64,000 nt of DNA from assembly GCF_900115055.1 (NCBI RefSeq), contig NZ_FOVD01000001.1:372001-436000 (forward strand). The letters run 5' to 3'. The translations under genes were made by a program, and so were the position numbers. The notes under the pieces were generated by a model. The model was not told the origin of the DNA and did not search any database. It saw nothing but the letters and a program-made list of their open reading frames with translations. The DNA is from Chryseobacterium oleae (GTDB taxonomy: Bacteria > Bacteroidota > Bacteroidia > Flavobacteriales > Weeksellaceae). Shown here one piece after another: positions 17,571 through 24,986 of this stretch. Position 1 is the stretch's first letter, and each line of letters starts with the position of its first letter.

Positions 17571-17780
17571 GGGTTATCGCAAAGGCGCAAATTTTCTTAA
17601 AAACTTACTCTTTTAAGGCGCAAGGATTTTATCTCCTATAAAATTTGAATCCCCCTATCACTGCGAGGAGCAAAGCGACGAAGCAATCTCATCATAATTC
17701 TTGCTGAAAATTTTCGATTTCTTGCACCTTACTATCTTTTCAATACTGTAAAGACATTGCGTGCTTGCGTTTCTCCAATA
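17571..17780. repeat. Diverged copy of the nested-palindrome (MITE-like) element
   Basis: The ends ATCGCAAAGGCGCAA and a degenerate TTGCGT are inverted. The core GCGAGGAGCAAAGCGACGAA (flanked by CACT and GCAATCTC) matches the copies near 49 and 53 kb. The internal GGCGCAAGGATTTTATCTCC and TTGCTGAAAATTTTCGAT are also shared. It fills the gap between two minus-strand genes and contains no gene. Confidence 0.85.
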
Positions 17781-17789
17781 GTTATTTCG

Positions 17790-18566
17790 TTATTGTTTTA
17801 AAAATTTAGCCACTTCGTTTATGGTGAAGTTGATTAAATGATCGTCTGTTTTTCCATCGAAATCGGCCATCATGTAGGAACCGTGGGTTGCCGGCAGGAT
17901 CATCAGCTGCGAGTTCGGAATGAGTCGCCACATTTCCACCACATGTTCCGGTTTCATAACGTCCTGGTCTCCGCTGATGAATAATGCGGGAGCATCAATG
18001 GTTGTCAAAATCTTCTCCTCCCAGTCTTGAAAAGTCTGCATCCTTTTACTGTCCTTGTCGAAAAGGTTTTCCAGCTTTGAAAAATCAGGATTCAGATTAA
18101 GAAAATTGATTTTAAGCGGTTCCGGCATGGATTCCAGCGTAGCTTCTGCCATACTTTCGAAAAAACCGTCCATCATTCCGTTTCTTTTGTAAAATGCAGA
18201 AGCGATGATCAGTTTTTCAACGATTTGAGGATAAAGATGAGCAACCTGCAACACCGTATTTCCACCGTTGCTGAATCCCCAGAAAAAGGCTTTTTCGATA
18301 TGGAGTTCCTTTAAAAGAGCAACTATATCATGAGCATCCTGTTCAAATGTTTCAGGAATATCGCGGTGATCGGTCATTCCGTGGTTTTGAAGATCAATTC
18401 CGATCAATTGAAACTGGTTTTCCAGTCTCGAGATCACTTCTTTAAAATCAAACAGAATGGATGAGCCTCCGCCATGAATCAGGACCAAAGGCTCTCCGGA
18501 ACCGTAGATTTCATAGTACATACGGAATCCATTAACATTTTTGTAGCCTTTTTCGTTAGGTTCCAT
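17790..18566 (-). CDS. Alpha/beta-fold hydrolase
   Basis: A 258-aa hydrolase. The oxyanion-hole motif is HGGGSS (31-36), the nucleophile is Ser99 in WGFSNGGN, and Asp lies in ISGDQDVMKPEHV. His lies in PATHGSYMMAD, with a Gly after His as in many lipase/esterase relatives. The cap region (about 130-190) is helical. It starts at MEPNEKGYKNVNGF and follows the DinB gene by only 3 bases, so the two are co-transcribed. The substrate is unknown; carboxylester or related hydrolysis is the family expectation. Confidence 0.9.
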   Translation of the reverse strand: MEPNEKGYKNVNGFRMYYEIYGSGEPLVLIHGGGSSILFDFKEVISRLENQFQLIGIDLQNHGMTDHRDIPETFEQDAHDIVALLKELHIEKAFFWGFSNGGNTVLQVAHLYPQIVEKLIIASAFYKRNGMMDGFFESMAEATLESMPEPLKINFLNLNPDFSKLENLFDKDSKRMQTFQDWEEKILTTIDAPALFISGDQDVMKPEHVVEMWRLIPNSQLMILPATHGSYMMADFDGKTDDHLINFTINEVAKFLKQ

Positions 18567-18569
18567 TGA

Positions 18570-19094
18570 TTAGTATTTTATACTTTCATCCACATCATAA
18601 GTCATTCCAGGATAGCCAAGGATTTTCCTCATCAAACCGATCTGTCCGCATAAATAGTCTTCCCGGCCGATGCACATTCCTGCGAAATTGAGTTTGGTTT
18701 CACGGATAAAAGGGATATTCATTCCCATCTCGAAAATTTCATCCAGTTCTTCATCCGTTACTTCTAACAGCTTTTGGAATATTTTAGGAGATATATCATG
18801 GAAGTTTTTCTCCAGTTCGTCTAACGTCGGATACTTATTATTCTCATCCAAAGCTTTTCCCTGGAAAAAAAGATCGCTGTACGGATCTTCATCCTTAAGC
18901 CCTAAAACCCATCCCAGGCTGTAGCGCATATTCACAAAGTTTCCTGCCATCCAGACAATATGGTTGGTTTTTCCTTCAATTCTTTTCAATCCGTCTTCTT
19001 CCGAAATACCGTCCAAAACATTAAGAAAGCTTTGGGTATGCATCCGGTAGGCCGGAATAATGATTTCCATTTTTTTTGATTGTGGTGTGTCCAT
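18570..19094 (-). CDS. DinB-family (four-helix, metal-binding type) protein
   Basis: A 174-aa four-helix-bundle protein. It resembles the DinB/YfiT group through its N-terminal HTQSFLNVLDGISEEDGLK, followed by HIVWMAGNFVNMRYSLGWV and a C-terminal REDYLCGQIGLMRKILGYPG. The usual three-His metal triad is only partly recognisable: a His in NHIVW is clear, but the late HxxxH is replaced by EDYLCGQ. Metal binding may therefore be altered. It directly precedes the hydrolase gene in the same transcript. Confidence 0.8.
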   Translation of the reverse strand: MDTPQSKKMEIIIPAYRMHTQSFLNVLDGISEEDGLKRIEGKTNHIVWMAGNFVNMRYSLGWVLGLKDEDPYSDLFFQGKALDENNKYPTLDELEKNFHDISPKIFQKLLEVTDEELDEIFEMGMNIPFIRETKLNFAGMCIGREDYLCGQIGLMRKILGYPGMTYDVDESIKY

Positions 19095-19114
19095 TTTCTT
19101 GATTTTTAGTTGTT

Positions 19115-19555
19115 TTAAAAATGATATCTTTCTGAGTAAGGAACATGAAGTCCCTCTTCTACAAATTTTCTCAAAATCCTTAAATAGATTGCCCAGCAGA
19201 ATGAGCTTTGACGGAAATGTTCATGGGTATCCTTCCATCCGGTATGGTGAAAGCTGATTCTTGTGCCTTTTCCTGTCTCTTCTAAAACAAATCCTACATT
19301 GGTTCCTACCCAGTCCTGATCACCGTCTGTGATTAAAAATTCAATTTCGTGAGGAGGGCTGAACTTTGAAACTTTTCCTTTCAAGATGTCTGTTTCAGAA
19401 AACTCGAAAGTATATTCAGAATCGGGTTCAGGAATGCCCTGGCAATAATGTGTCCACCATTCATTAAGAAATTCGGGTACTGAAACCATCCGGAATACAT
19501 TTTCCAGGGTTGCGTCTACTTCCAGGTTGTGAAGGATTGAAAAGGAATTTTCCAT
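19115..19555 (-). CDS. SRPBCC/START-like domain protein
   Basis: A 146-aa protein beginning FSILHNLEVDATLENVFRMV and continuing PEFLNEWWTHYCQGIPE, with a beta region (YTFEFSETDILKG, FVLEETGKGTRISFHHTGW) and a C-terminal helix WAIYLRILRKFVEEG. It fits the helix-grip fold seen in its four neighbours. The gap to each flanking DinB gene is about 20-26 bases, so a run of four genes (19582-20043 down to 17790) reads as one operon. The ligand is unknown. Confidence 0.85.
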   Translation of the reverse strand: MENSFSILHNLEVDATLENVFRMVSVPEFLNEWWTHYCQGIPEPDSEYTFEFSETDILKGKVSKFSPPHEIEFLITDGDQDWVGTNVGFVLEETGKGTRISFHHTGWKDTHEHFRQSSFCWAIYLRILRKFVEEGLHVPYSERYHF

Positions 19556-19581
19556 GATTATTTGTTTTGGATTTTGGTGTG

Positions 19582-20043
19582 TTATTTTATCGCTCCGGGT
19601 TTTCCGAGGATTCTTCTGAGGTAGCCTAATTGTCCGCTGTGATAAAGCTCATGAAGACAAAAAATGGCAATATCATTGATTGTTCCAGGTTCAAAACGTT
19701 CAATACTGATGAGTTTGGCTTCCAGTTGATCCTGAGATTGCTGCAGATAAGATTTCAGCTCTTCAAAGGTGACCAGCTCTTCTTTTCTTTCAAGCGGAAT
19801 CGCGCCTCTGTTGTAGCATGAAAATTTTTCATTATCCCAGACCGATTCTTCCCCGAGAACATTTAAGAAGGCATTTCTGATGTAAATTAAATGTCCTAAG
19901 ATCCAGTTCATACAGTTGGCTTCACCATTCGGAAAAATCATGGATTCTTCCTGGGTAATGCCTTCGATATTCATTAAAATCACCTTGTAATTGCTGAATA
20001 CCTGAACTTTTACAATTTCAATATCGTTTGATTGGGTTTCCAT
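19582..20043 (-). CDS. DinB-family protein
   Basis: A 153-aa four-helix protein with a His in NWILGHLIYIRNAFLN and a second His in CLHELYHSGQLGYLRRILG. The HxxxH pair and the first-helix His fit a DinB metal site. I start at METQSND (20043). The open frame upstream is translated nonsense overlapping the 5' side of the neighbouring VOC gene. It lies immediately upstream of the SRPBCC gene at 19115-19555. Related proteins are thiol-dependent transferases or unknowns, so function is open. Confidence 0.87.
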   Translation of the reverse strand: METQSNDIEIVKVQVFSNYKVILMNIEGITQEESMIFPNGEANCMNWILGHLIYIRNAFLNVLGEESVWDNEKFSCYNRGAIPLERKEELVTFEELKSYLQQSQDQLEAKLISIERFEPGTINDIAIFCLHELYHSGQLGYLRRILGKPGAIK

Positions 20044-20089
20044 AGCGGTACGTTTTATTTTCTGCGGATTTTGCAGATGGAGAGATTTT

Positions 20090-20503
20090 TTAAAATTCAG
20101 TGGGCATTTGAGACATATCAGCAAACGTGATATTCCAGCCGTGTCCGTCCAGATCCCAGAAAGAATTCTGATACATCCATCCGTAATCCTGAGGTTCTTC
20201 ATGCTGTGAAGCTCCATTCTGCAAAGCGGTATTCACCACCTGATCAACCTCTTCACGGCTGTTCAGGCCAATGGCCACAAGAACCTGGGTGGTATCTCCC
20301 TTTGGAACCGGTCTTTCGGAAAAAGTCATGAAATATTCTTCAGTCAGAAACATCACGTAAATACTGTCTTCTTTGATCACAACGCACGTCGCTTTGTCAT
20401 CTGAAAACTGTTCGTTGATCTCGAATCCGAGTTGAGTCCAGAATGCTTTGGTTTTCTGTACATCTTTTACCGGAAGGTTGACATAAATTTGATTGGCTTT
20501 CAT
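20090..20503 (-). CDS. VOC-family (glyoxalase/bleomycin-resistance fold) protein
   Basis: A 137-aa single VOC domain beginning MKANQIYVNLPVKDVQKTKA and then FWTQLGFEINEQF. It continues with YVMFLTEEYFMTF and a late HEEPQDYGWMYQNSFWDLDG then HGWNITFADM. The pattern fits the glyoxalase-like group with a Glu/His metal site near the end (FWDLDGHGW). It is immediately downstream of the Crp/Fnr gene in transcription order. The substrate is unknown. Confidence 0.9.
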   Translation of the reverse strand: MKANQIYVNLPVKDVQKTKAFWTQLGFEINEQFSDDKATCVVIKEDSIYVMFLTEEYFMTFSERPVPKGDTTQVLVAIGLNSREEVDQVVNTALQNGASQHEEPQDYGWMYQNSFWDLDGHGWNITFADMSQMPTEF

Positions 20504-20581
20504 AATTGTAATTATTTGGTGTTAATCTTTAAACCAAAATTACCAAGCCTTCATGAAAATCAACTTGCCATAGGACAAGAT

Positions 20582-21172
20582 TTAAATTTTCTTTGGATGA
20601 GATACAATTTCTTTACGGATACGGCTTAAAGAAGTGTCTGTAACGCCCAGATACGAAGCGATCTGCTTAAGCGGAGCAAACTGCACCACCTGTGATTTCT
20701 GTTCCAAAAGATTAAGATAACGTCTGGTTGCGGAAAGCGTGAACATCTCCACGGAACGCTGTTTATAGGCAAAAAGTTCCTTCGACATCCATGATCTTCC
20801 CCATTCTCTGAGATTTGGTATTTTGTGAAAAAGTTCCTGAAAGGTTTCGTAATCAAACCGCCAGCATTCGCAGTCTGTAATGCATGCAATATTTTCCTGG
20901 GATGGAATTCTCTGGAAAAGCGACAGCACCTCAATAATGATCTCATTATCTGCAAAAAAATGTGTGGTGACTTCATTTCCGTTAAAGTCGTTAACGTAGG
21001 AACGGGCGAGGCCTTTTTCAAGAATATAGTATTCATTGGCTGTTTTTCCTTCTTCAAGAATGATATCTCCTTTTTGGAATGATACTTTTTCGTGGGCCTG
21101 AAAAATTTCTTCAAGCTCTTCCTGAAAAAAGAATGGGAAATCATAACAGATTTCTAAGGCTTTGCTGGTCAT
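20582..21172 (-). CDS. Crp/Fnr-family transcriptional regulator
   Basis: A 196-aa regulator with an N-terminal cyclic-nucleotide-binding-type beta roll (about 20-120, GDIILEEGKTANEYYILEKG and HFFADNEIIIEVL). A dimer helix and a C-terminal winged helix-turn-helix (LKQIASYLGVTDTSLSRIRK) follow. The phosphate-binding cassette for cAMP is not clear, as in most Bacteroidota members of this family. It is first in a minus-strand run and 78 bases from the VOC gene. It may control the cluster of VOC, DinB and SRPBCC genes behind it, but no operator was identified. Confidence 0.93.
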   Translation of the reverse strand: MTSKALEICYDFPFFFQEELEEIFQAHEKVSFQKGDIILEEGKTANEYYILEKGLARSYVNDFNGNEVTTHFFADNEIIIEVLSLFQRIPSQENIACITDCECWRFDYETFQELFHKIPNLREWGRSWMSKELFAYKQRSVEMFTLSATRRYLNLLEQKSQVVQFAPLKQIASYLGVTDTSLSRIRKEIVSHPKKI

Positions 21173-21366
21173 TGAATTGGTGCTTTTTTAAGGCTTTAAA
21201 AATATCATTTTTAATTGAATCCGAAATAAAAAAAATTAAACAAATTAATGGAATAGATAGAAAAAGCCCCATTTAACTGTATTATTACTAATTGTTTTTA
21301 TTCTTTCTAAATAATTAAACAGATTTTTAATCATCATGACAATCAGCGAAAAACTTGTCCTTCCTA

Positions 21367-22578
21367 TCAGAATAAAGAAAGCTGGATTGGTTTAGGTTTT
21401 TTAGGAGGTTCTGCGTCTCCAAAAACTGTTTTCCCTCCGAAGCGCCAGGAATTCTGTCTTTCTTCTTCTATCACCTGCTGGATGTCGAAATCGGGAACAA
21501 AATCTTTTTCCGTGGCGGCTACGATCTGATGCAGCTTATTTAAAGTATTCAGCTTGTCGGAATTCCCGAGTTTGGATTTTTCAATTCCTTTTCTGAGAAT
21601 GCTGATGCTCTCATCATACGTTTTAGTCGGAACCGGGAAAGGATGTCCGTCTTTTCCGCCATGAGCAAATGAAAATCTCGCAGGATCAGCAAATCTTGAA
21701 GGAGCTCCGTGAATCACTTCACTTACCAATGCCAGCGACTGCATCGTTCTGGGTCCTACTCCTTCCAGCATCAGAAGGTCTTCGAAATTCTGGGGCTGCT
21801 GCTCGCGGGTTAAATATAAAAGAGCTCCGAGACGTTTCAAATCAACATCAGAAGCCTGAACATCGTGATGCGCAGGAAGAATCAGCCTTGAAAAATCTTT
21901 CATGACGTCTATGGAATCGGTATGGGAAATATCCAGAATTCCCTTCCTGTTTTCCGAAGCTTCAGCATCGGTAAGATTGAGGATTTTCCCTCTGGAAACT
22001 CCATTGATTCCCGTATGAGGTTCTTCTATAAATGATTTAATGTTACCGGAATGCCAGTGATAGCGTCTTGCCGTACCATCCGATTCGTGCATTCCCTGCT
22101 GTACCACGCTCCAGCTGCCAGTATCAGCCAGTATAAAGTTGTGCAGATAGAGTTGATATCCATCCTGAATGGCTGTATTATCCACTTTTGCGGAAAGTTT
22201 GCTGGCTCTCACCAGTTCATGCCCGTTCAGTCCGGTTTTATCCGCAATCTGAATCAGTTCCGAAGGAGTTTCTCTTGAAAACTTTCCTTTTCCACCACAA
22301 ATATAAAGCCCGAGCGACTGTGAATTGGGATTAATGGAACGTTTCAAAGCCCCCATGACCGAAGTGGTAATCCCTGAAGAATGCCAGTCCATTCCCATCA
22401 CCGCTCCAAAACTCTGAAACCAGAAAGGATCTGCGAGTCTTCTTAACACCTCATCTTTGCCATAATCCATGAGAATCACTTCAATGATGGAAAGTCCGAG
22501 TGCAGACATACGCTCATACAGCCATGGCGGTACTTTTCCATAGTGTAAAGGCAGATCGGCGGTTCCTGAACGTTTCAT
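21367..22578 (-). CDS. DUF763 protein with HhH motif and C-terminal beta-clamp-binding peptide
   Basis: A 403-aa DUF763 family protein, normal length. The N-terminal half (MKRSGTADLPLHYGKVPPWL, GMDWHSSGITTSV) is the conserved domain. A helix-hairpin-helix follows at roughly 265-290 (LLMLEGVGPRTMQSLALVSE), resembling the DNA-binding HhH of base-excision glycosylases. The very last residues are QLSLF, which matches the beta-sliding-clamp binding consensus QL(S/D)LF, preceded by a Lys/Pro-rich linker. A role in DNA repair or replication-coupled processing is therefore likely, though DUF763 activity is not described to my knowledge. It is monocistronic. Confidence 0.88.
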   Translation of the reverse strand: MKRSGTADLPLHYGKVPPWLYERMSALGLSIIEVILMDYGKDEVLRRLADPFWFQSFGAVMGMDWHSSGITTSVMGALKRSINPNSQSLGLYICGGKGKFSRETPSELIQIADKTGLNGHELVRASKLSAKVDNTAIQDGYQLYLHNFILADTGSWSVVQQGMHESDGTARRYHWHSGNIKSFIEEPHTGINGVSRGKILNLTDAEASENRKGILDISHTDSIDVMKDFSRLILPAHHDVQASDVDLKRLGALLYLTREQQPQNFEDLLMLEGVGPRTMQSLALVSEVIHGAPSRFADPARFSFAHGGKDGHPFPVPTKTYDESISILRKGIEKSKLGNSDKLNTLNKLHQIVAATEKDFVPDFDIQQVIEEERQNSWRFGGKTVFGDAEPPKKPKPIQLSLF

Positions 22579-22649
22579 AGTATTTTAAAGGGTAAAGATA
22601 GGTATAGTAAGGGTTATTTTTTGATGATTTGAATCATTTGTTTTGGTTG

Positions 22650-22715
22650 CAGATAGGTTTTGGCTAAAGCCTCAATGCAGATTTTTTATAAAACGGACTA
22701 AAGTCCGTTCCTATT
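22650..22715. repeat. Diverged GGCTAAAGCC-type palindrome pair
   Basis: It contains TGGCTAAAGCC and, 22 bases on, the palindrome ACGGACTAAAGTCCGT followed by TCCTATTGAATT. The layout is that of the three-copy repeat at 28.5-28.9 kb, with a compensatory change in the palindrome (GGGC/GCCC to GGAC/GTCC). It lies in the gap between DUF763 and the VOC gene. Confidence 0.8.
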
Positions 22716-22752
22716 GAATTGAATGCTTTAAAGTTATTTTTAATTGCACCCA

Positions 22753-23157
22753 TTAATGAATAGAACAGAATTCAAGGCCTTTGTGTTTCTCTTCATCAAA
22801 TTCTTCATTAAATATAATTTTGTTTCCGAAAGGATCATCTACCGTAAAAGATAAGGCTCCGTAAAAGGCTTTTTCAAGGCCGGGGCGGTTGTATTTGTAT
22901 TTTTTATCAATCAGTTCTTTATGGTAATCGGCAACACCTTCGCCCCAGATAAAGACTCTGCTTCCGGGTGTCCCGTCTCCATGATGTTCGCTTAAATGGA
23001 GAATGATATTCCCTTTTTTTACTTCCATATAAACAGGCGTGTTTTCCTCAAAATGATGTTCCCAGACGATCTCAAAACCGAGCCAGTCTATGTAAAACTC
23101 TATCGTTTTTTTGTAATCAAAAATCCTGAGAACCGGAATGATTTTTTCTGCTTTCAT
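22753..23157 (-). CDS. Glyoxalase-superfamily protein (VOC fold)
   Basis: A 134-aa single VOC domain: IIPVLRIFDYKKTIEFYIDW, LGFEIVWEHHFEENTPVYME, then HLSEHHGDGTPGSRVFIWGE and VDDPFGNKIIFNEE. The spacing fits the group annotated as glyoxalase or bleomycin-resistance-like. The C terminus (HKGLEFCSIH) is normal. An eight-copy heptanucleotide repeat lies directly upstream of the start codon, in the 5' leader, and could affect expression. Confidence 0.9.
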   Translation of the reverse strand: MKAEKIIPVLRIFDYKKTIEFYIDWLGFEIVWEHHFEENTPVYMEVKKGNIILHLSEHHGDGTPGSRVFIWGEGVADYHKELIDKKYKYNRPGLEKAFYGALSFTVDDPFGNKIIFNEEFDEEKHKGLEFCSIH

Positions 23158-23158
23158 G

Positions 23159-23216
23159 GCTTGTTGCTTGTTGCTTGTTGCTTGTTGCTTGTTGCTTGTT
23201 GCTTGTTGCTTGTTGC
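23159..23216. repeat. Tandem heptamer GCTTGTT, about 8 copies
   Basis: A perfect array of GCTTGTT starts two bases from the start codon of the minus-strand glyoxalase gene and fills its short upstream gap. On the minus strand it reads AACAAGC repeated. Because it is outside the coding frame, copy change would alter leader length rather than reading frame. Confidence 0.97.
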
Positions 23217-23227
23217 AAAATTAATTA

Positions 23228-23575
23228 TTACTGATGGGAAAGGATATTAATCAAATTTCCAAATGGATCTTTTACATAGAATCTTCGTACTCCCCAGTCT
23301 TCATCGGTGATTCCATAGGCAATTTCAAAGCCTGCCTGCTTTATTTTGTCGTACAATTCATCTACATTGTCTACTTCAATTGAAAGTAACGGAACTTCTG
23401 TATCATTTCCACCCTGAATCGCAAAACTCAACTGAACTCTGGCTTCTTCGTGGTTTCCGAAGGTTTTGATCCAGCCATGATCCATCAGAAGATCAAGACC
23501 CAGAATTTCATGATAAAACAGATCTGCTTTGGAGAGATCTTCAGTCTTTATATTGGCGACAATTCTTTTTATCAT
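23228..23575 (-). CDS. VOC-family protein
   Basis: A 115-aa single VOC domain. It begins IKRIVANIKTEDLSKADLFY, has LLMDHGWIKTFG in the middle and VEVDNVDELYDKIKQAGFEI, and ends FYVKDPFGNLINILSHQ. The PFGN motif is the usual C-terminal metal-site strand. It lies 70 bases upstream of the other VOC gene, separated by the heptamer repeat, so they may be co-transcribed. The substrate is unknown. Confidence 0.9.
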   Translation of the reverse strand: MIKRIVANIKTEDLSKADLFYHEILGLDLLMDHGWIKTFGNHEEARVQLSFAIQGGNDTEVPLLSIEVDNVDELYDKIKQAGFEIAYGITDEDWGVRRFYVKDPFGNLINILSHQ

Positions 23576-23605
23576 TGTAAAATAGGTTTAGAATTTATTA
23601 ATGCC

Positions 23606-23648
23606 AAAAAAAGCCCTGCGAAATAAAATTTCCACAAGGCTTTTATAA
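23606..23648 (-). terminator. Terminator of the thiol peroxidase gene
   Basis: AAAAGCCCTG pairs with CAAGGCTTTT (one mismatch), and on the minus strand the right arm runs into a T-run. It lies between tpx and the upstream end of the VOC gene. Confidence 0.75.
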
Positions 23649-23666
23649 AAATTTTATTTTCAGATC

Positions 23667-24164
23667 TTATTTTAAAGCAGAAAGAGCTGCCTCATAATTA
23701 GGCTCATCTGCAATTTCAGATACCTGCTCTGTGTATACTACTTTATTATCAGCATCCGTTACGATAACGGCACGGCTTAAAAGTCCTTTCAATGGAGAAT
23801 CTGCGATAGTCAACTGGTTATCATCACCAAAGCTGCTTCTGAAATCTGAAAGTGTTTCTACATTGTTCAATCCTTCCGCAGCACAGAATCTTCCCAGTGC
23901 AAAAGGTAAATCTTTAGAAACATTGATCACCACTGTATTATCAAGGCTTGACGCTTCTTCATTAAATTTTCTTGCAGAAGACGCACAAGTAGGCGTGTCA
24001 ATACTTGGGAAGATGTTGAATACTTTTTTCTTGCCTTCAAAGCTTTCAAGTGTTTTCACATTTAAACCTGAATCTACCAAAGCAAAATCGTTAATGGTTG
24101 TTCCTACTGATGGTAAAGTCCCTATTGTGTTTACTGCGTTTCCTTTTAATGTAATATTTGACAT
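23667..24164 (-). CDS. tpx: Thiol peroxidase (Tpx, atypical 2-Cys peroxiredoxin)
   Basis: A 165-aa cytosolic thiol peroxidase that reduces H2O2 and organic peroxides with thioredoxin. The peroxidatic Cys60 is in PSIDTPTCASSARKF and the resolving Cys94 in LGRFCAAEG, the usual Tpx pair, with Thr57 and the catalytic Arg in SRAVIV. It has the N terminus MSNITLKGNAVNTIGTLPSV without a signal peptide. A second, exported Tpx is encoded at 47796-48368, so the organism has peroxide protection in both cytoplasm and periplasm. It is monocistronic with its own terminator. Confidence 0.96.
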   Translation of the reverse strand: MSNITLKGNAVNTIGTLPSVGTTINDFALVDSGLNVKTLESFEGKKKVFNIFPSIDTPTCASSARKFNEEASSLDNTVVINVSKDLPFALGRFCAAEGLNNVETLSDFRSSFGDDNQLTIADSPLKGLLSRAVIVTDADNKVVYTEQVSEIADEPNYEAALSALK

Positions 24165-24244
24165 AAAATTATTTTTTTAGTTTTTCAAATTTACTCAAAA
24201 TAGAAAATTTCTGAGGATAAATAAAGGTTAAATAATTCTTAAAG

Positions 24245-24400
24245 TAAGTTGGAAGTTTGAATCAAGAGCCAGAACTAAGATTTCAGATGGTAGCGGGATG
24301 CGAGGTTCGAACCAGCAACTATCAACCAGCAACTCCCTTTCACTCTCAGACCTCAAACCCGAAACCCGTTCCCGTAATCCGCAATTCATATCCCACAACT
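24245..24400. repeat. Low-complexity intergenic words (AGCAACTATCAACCAGCAAC type)
   Basis: It contains the phrase CCAGCAACTATCAACCAGCA, which recurs near 52330-52365 with one base changed, plus TCAAGAGCCAGAACTAAGAT and TCAGACCTCAAACCCGAAAC words. No gene is supported in the whole gap up to 24521. Confidence 0.8.
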
Positions 24401-24521
24401 TCAAGCATCACAATTTTAACCCAAACAAAAATTAAAATGAAAATAAAAAACCTATCCGCATCCAGTGATTTTTCTGAATCAAATTTTTATTTATATTCGC
24501 AATCCAAAAAAAATGATAACT

Positions 24522-24974
24522 ATGCGAAAAAAAATTACTTTCCTGCTCTTTGGAGTGCCGGTCTTTGGTTTCGCCCAGTCTGTGATCGGAAACATCAATT
24601 CCGGGGCAGTTTCTGATACCGGTTTTACGCATTCTGTAGGAGAAATTTATGTCATTCCTGCAGATCCTGATCAGGCTAATTCAGGGACACTGGGAATGTT
24701 CTACCAAACCGTATTACAGGTTTTAGGCGTTAAAGAACTTGAAAAAGACAACGTTAAGATCTATCCCAATCCTACTGCTGATTTCGTTCACATCACCCTT
24801 AAATCCAATTCAAAAATTGAAGAAGCTGAAGTGTATGACACCGCAGGAAGACTTGTTTTAAAAGCAAAACTGGACAGTGGAAAACTTGATCTTCGTAGAC
24901 TTCATTCCGGGATTTATATGATCACTTTTAAAAATCCTGATCTTAAACCTGTTAAAATTATCAAAAACCCTTAA
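24522..24974 (+). CDS. Secreted protein with type IX secretion sorting domain (type A)
   Basis: A 150-aa protein with signal peptide MRKKITFLLFGVPVFGFAQ, a short N-terminal mature region of about 60 residues (SVIGNINSGAVSDTGFTHSV) and a C-terminal T9SS type A sorting domain. The latter shows IYPNPTADFVHITL, then VYDTAGRLVL, LDLRRLHSGIYMITF and the final KIIKNP. The cargo part is tiny, so it may act mainly as a surface anchor or partner of the next gene, only 12 bases downstream. An in-frame ATG three codons earlier is also possible. Confidence 0.85.
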   Translation: MRKKITFLLFGVPVFGFAQSVIGNINSGAVSDTGFTHSVGEIYVIPADPDQANSGTLGMFYQTVLQVLGVKELEKDNVKIYPNPTADFVHITLKSNSKIEEAEVYDTAGRLVLKAKLDSGKLDLRRLHSGIYMITFKNPDLKPVKIIKNP

Positions 24975-24986
24975 AAACTCATTAAC

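Noticed and set aside
20626-21144. 172-aa frame overlapping the Crp/Fnr gene
   Set aside because: It is on the same strand in another frame of a clearly real gene; composition is not protein-like.
22996-23250. Plus-strand frame with LLVACCLLLVACC repeats
   Set aside because: It is the heptamer repeat read in another frame, antisense to a real VOC gene.
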